From Thermoleophilaceae bacterium (lineage in GTDB: Bacteria; Actinomycetota; Thermoleophilia; Solirubrobacterales; Thermoleophilaceae), in contig JBBDYQ010000002.1 in NCBI GenBank assembly GCA_040901445.1, forward strand, positions 62,001 to 126,000: 64,000 nt of DNA, in the 5' to 3' direction. The notes under the pieces are model-generated. The model saw nothing but the letters and a program-made list of their open reading frames with translations, was not told the DNA's origin and made no database searches. The translations under genes were made by a program, and so were the position numbers. Positions 61,826 through 64,000 of the stretch are shown piece by piece; position 1 is the first letter of the stretch; every line of letters starts with the position of its first letter.

Positions 61826-61834
61826 GGAGCGCCC

Positions 61835-62623
61835 ACGGACGACCGGCCCACCAACGGGGATCTGCTCAGGGCCGCGCCCGCGTTCGCGCGGCTGGCCGCG
61901 GGCGCCTGGCTGCGCAGCGCGGAGTGGACCGTCGAGTCCTCGGTCCGCGCCGGCCGCGGTTTCGTGCGCGCGGCGCTCTCGGGCGAGTCACCCGCGGAGC
62001 TGCTGGAGCAAGCGGGCACCGGGCTGCGCGAGCAGGCCCGCCGGGTGCTCGGGGTCACCGAGATCGAGGAGCGGGTGGACAAGACCACCGGCGCCGTGGA
62101 CGGGACAGGCTCGCTGCGCGACCGCGGCACCGAGCTGCTCGAGCGCTCGGCGGACGTCGCCGCCGAGGACGACGCCCACCCCTCCTATGACCGCATCCTC
62201 ACCCAGCTCGCGCCCGACGAGGCGCGGGTGCTGCGCCTGCTCGCCACCGAGGGCGCTCAGCCCGCGGTGGACGTGCGCACGTGGCGGCCGCTCGACGTGG
62301 GCTCGCAGATCGTGGCTCCCGGGCTCACGATGATCTCCGCGCACGCCGGCTGCCGCCACGCCGAGCGACTGCCCGCCTACCTCAACAACCTCTTCCGCCT
62401 CGGCCTGGTCTGGTTCTCGCGCGAGCCGCTCGAGGACCCGGCCGCCTACCAGGTGCTGGAGGCCCAGCCCGACGTGCTCGGGGCCGTGCGGCGCGCCGGG
62501 CGCGCGCGCACCGTGCGGCGCAGCATCCGGCTCACCCCGTTCGGCCTCGACTTCTGCGAGACCTGCCTGCCGCTCACGACCGCCGAGTTCGATGTGCTGC
62601 AGGGGGAGGAGCCGGCCGGGTAG
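61835..62623 (+). CDS. Abi-alpha (DUF4393)-like protein with probable ACG start
   Basis: About 262 residues if translation begins at ACG 61835. The sequence TDDRPTNGDLLRAAPAFARLAAGAWLRSAEWTVESSVRAG is clearly protein-like, yet no ATG, GTG or TTG exists in frame between the upstream TAG (61823) and GTG 61964, which would remove 43 residues. TAGGGA (61823-61828) ends 6 nt before the ACG, the same spacing as other leaderless genes here. The C-terminal half (ILTQLAPDEARVLRLLATEGAQPAVDVRTW ... YLNNLFRLGLVWFSREPL ... IRLTPFGLDFCETCLP) resembles DUF4393, linked to phage abortive infection; that link is tentative. Confidence 0.65.
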   Translation, partial: TDDRPTNGDLLRAAPAFARLAAGAWLRSAEWTVESSVRAGRGFVRAALSGESPAELLEQAGTGLREQARRVLGVTEIEERVDKTTGAVDGTGSLRDRGTELLERSADVAAEDDAHPSYDRILTQLAPDEARVLRLLATEGAQPAVDVRTWRPLDVGSQIVAPGLTMISAHAGCRHAERLPAYLNNLFRLGLVWFSREPLEDPAAYQVLEAQPDVLGAVRRAGRARTVRRSIRLTPFGLDFCETCLPLTTAEFDVLQGEEPAG

Positions 62624-62633
62624 GATCGCCCCG

Positions 62634-63836
62634 ATGGCAGGGGGGCTGCGCCGGCTGGGACTGGGGGTGATCGTGACCCTTGCGCTGCCCGCCGCCGCCG
62701 CCGGCCAGGCGCCGGGGCTGCAGGAGTTCGAGGGGCCGATCCACGAGCACACGGCCTACTCGGACGGCGAGCCGGGCACGCGGCCGGCCGACGCGTTCGC
62801 CGCGGTGCGCGGCCACGGCAGCGACTTCATGGCGCTCACCGAGCACTCGGACACGCTCCAGCTCCCGATCGTCACCAACACGAAGTGCTTCGAGCCGCAG
62901 GTCCTGGTCACGTGCCTGTTCTCGGACCAGGAAGACGAGCTGGACTCGCTGCGCAAGTGGGACGCCATGGCCGAGCAGACCGACGCGGCCACCGACGCCG
63001 GCTTCGTGGGCATCCGCGGCTTCGAGTGGACCAACGACCGCCACGGCCACATCAACGTCCTCTTCTCCCGCCACAACACCAATGCGAAGATCGACGGCGG
63101 CTACCTGTCGATGAGCTTCTTCTGGTCCTGGTTCACGCGGCCGGCGTCACAGGGCGGCGGCGCCGACGGCCTCGCGATCTTCAACCACCCCGGGCGGCGC
63201 GAGCTCGGCGAGCTCGTGCCCGGCGGCTTCATCAGCCCGTTCACCCCCGACATCCCGCTGCCGGGATCGGACTGGGACGACTTCGCTTTCGTTCCCGCCG
63301 CCGACGCGCGCATGGTGGGGATCGAGCTCTTCAACGGCGGCTCGGACTACGGCAGCCCGAACGACCTTCATCCGGCCGGCAGCTACGGCCAGGCCCTCGA
63401 CCGGGGCTGGCACGTCGGCGCCGTAGGCGCGGAGGACACCCACGACACGGGCTGGGGCCGGCCCGAAGAGCGCAAGACCGTCGTCCTCGCTCCGGCTCTC
63501 AGCCGCGCGGACCTGCGCGACTCGATGCTGGCCCGCCGCTTCTACGCGGTGCGGCACGCCGGCATCCGCATGAGCTTCACCGTCGACGGCCAGGAGATGG
63601 GCTCGCGGCTGTCCGTTGCGGCCGGTGACCCGCTTGCGGTCGAGGCCGGCACGCCCGAGCCGGGCGCCACGGTGGAACTGGTCACCAGCGGCGGCGAGGT
63701 CGTGGCCGGCGGCCCGGGCTCGCTGTCGGTCTCGCGACCGGCTTCGGCGGCGGAGCGCTGGTACTTCGTGCGGGTGCGCGACGCCGAGGGCGAGTCGCTG
63801 GCGTACTCGAGCCCGGTCTGGGTCGAGGCCGGCTAG
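62634..63836 (+). CDS. Exported PHP-domain metallohydrolase (CehA/McbA-like)
   Basis: A 400-residue protein with a signal peptide (residues 1-23). The PHP metal site is visible: IHEHTAYSDGEPGTRPADAF, FMALTEHSDTLQ, IRGFEWTNDRHGHINV, IFNHPGRRE, and GAVGAEDTHDTGW. CehA/McbA-type enzymes hydrolyse phosphoesters or carbamates. The C-terminal 90 residues form a beta domain. Leaderless start: TAGGAT (62621-62626, containing the upstream TAG stop) ends 7 nt before ATG 62634. Confidence 0.88.
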   Translation: MAGGLRRLGLGVIVTLALPAAAAGQAPGLQEFEGPIHEHTAYSDGEPGTRPADAFAAVRGHGSDFMALTEHSDTLQLPIVTNTKCFEPQVLVTCLFSDQEDELDSLRKWDAMAEQTDAATDAGFVGIRGFEWTNDRHGHINVLFSRHNTNAKIDGGYLSMSFFWSWFTRPASQGGGADGLAIFNHPGRRELGELVPGGFISPFTPDIPLPGSDWDDFAFVPAADARMVGIELFNGGSDYGSPNDLHPAGSYGQALDRGWHVGAVGAEDTHDTGWGRPEERKTVVLAPALSRADLRDSMLARRFYAVRHAGIRMSFTVDGQEMGSRLSVAAGDPLAVEAGTPEPGATVELVTSGGEVVAGGPGSLSVSRPASAAERWYFVRVRDAEGESLAYSSPVWVEAG

Positions 63837-63839
63837 GCG

Positions 63840-63998
63840 CTAGACCGCCTCGACCCGCTCGCGCGGCTGGTCGCCGTTGGAGGCCTTCACCTGCCCGTCG
63901 CCGCCCCGGTACGGGCCCGGCTTGGGCCGCGGCGTGCCTCCGGGGAACGCCAGACGGAGGATCGTGCGCTGCACGGTGCCGAGCTGCTTGCCGAACGG
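63840..63998 (-). CDS. C-terminus of an unidentified protein (partial)
   Basis: Fifty-two residues are visible before the TAG: PFGKQLGTVQRTILRLAFPGG, then a Pro/Gly/Arg-rich hydrophilic tail. The start lies beyond the window. Convergent with the PHP-domain gene, stops 4 bp apart. I do not recognise the family. Confidence 0.55.
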   Translation of the reverse strand, partial: PFGKQLGTVQRTILRLAFPGGTPRPKPGPYRGGDGQVKASNGDQPRERVEAV

Positions 63999-64000
63999 CC

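Overview
This is high-GC DNA (about 70 % G+C by eye). The gene content (SUF operon, F420-type PPOX protein, MMPL exporter, FadR-type GntR, many small TetR/ArsR/AraC regulators, solitary MreB) and the many apparently leaderless genes point to an actinobacterium. The class Thermoleophilia (Solirubrobacterales-like) is my best inference; there is no rRNA or tRNA in the window to settle it. I see no prophage, IS element or CRISPR array.

Layout. 1-6.7 kb: a toxin-antitoxin edge, an ArsR/SRPBCC pair, a DHA2 exporter with its TetR repressor, a berberine-bridge-like oxidase, and an AraC regulator with two VOC proteins. 6.7-12.6 kb: a complete iron-sulfur assembly operon on the minus strand, ordered Rrf2 regulator-sufC-sufS-sufU-Rieske ferredoxin-sufB-sufD. 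12.6-13.9 kb: a VapBC-like pair and a divergent TetR/SnoaL pair. 14.8-15.7 kb: a repeat-rich, decayed stretch. 15.6-23.3 kb: a secreted peptidase-like protein, a patatin, a cyclic-nucleotide-domain/aldehyde dehydrogenase fusion and, divergently, an MMPL transporter and an NDH-2-like enzyme that also carries a cyclic-nucleotide-like domain. 23.25-23.82 kb: a peroxiredoxin-like gene with an in-frame TGA, read here as a selenoprotein. 23.9-36.7 kb: mostly exported proteins (zincin, FHA-HtrA protease, beta-propeller, two tandem paralogous hydrolases, M14 peptidase, subtilase), plus a second berberine-bridge-like oxidase and a cold-shock protein. 36.7-49.3 kb: VOC/PPOX divergent pair, GAF-PAS-GGDEF-EAL protein, hydrolases, DEAD-box helicase, serine hydrolase/TetR/enoyl-reductase group, YqgE. 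49.4-56 kb: an amino-acid catabolism cluster (threonine dehydratase, indolepyruvate ferredoxin oxidoreductase, Leu/Val/Phe dehydrogenase, GntR). 56-64 kb: MreB, two glycoside hydrolases, an AbiEi-like protein, a thiolase, an Abi-alpha-like protein and a PHP-domain protein.

How it fits together. The clearest functional units are the SUF operon (Fe-S cluster synthesis) and the amino-acid dehydrogenase plus indolepyruvate oxidoreductase pair (amino acid to 2-oxo acid to acyl-CoA, with reduced ferredoxin; the latter enzyme needs Fe-S clusters). Many genes have a TANNNT -10 hexamer 6-8 nt before the start codon and no Shine-Dalgarno, so leaderless mRNAs look common. In four head-to-tail junctions the -10 contains the TAG stop codon of the upstream gene.

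Most notable: (1) the putative selenoprotein at 23255-23818 with a UxxC motif and a perfect SECIS-like hairpin; (2) two neighbouring redox enzymes each fused to a cyclic-nucleotide-binding-like domain; (3) a dispersed palindromic element, present as two exact 64-bp inverted copies plus a related third copy; (4) a 206-bp identical tract in two otherwise diverged paralogues; (5) a probable ACG start at 61835.
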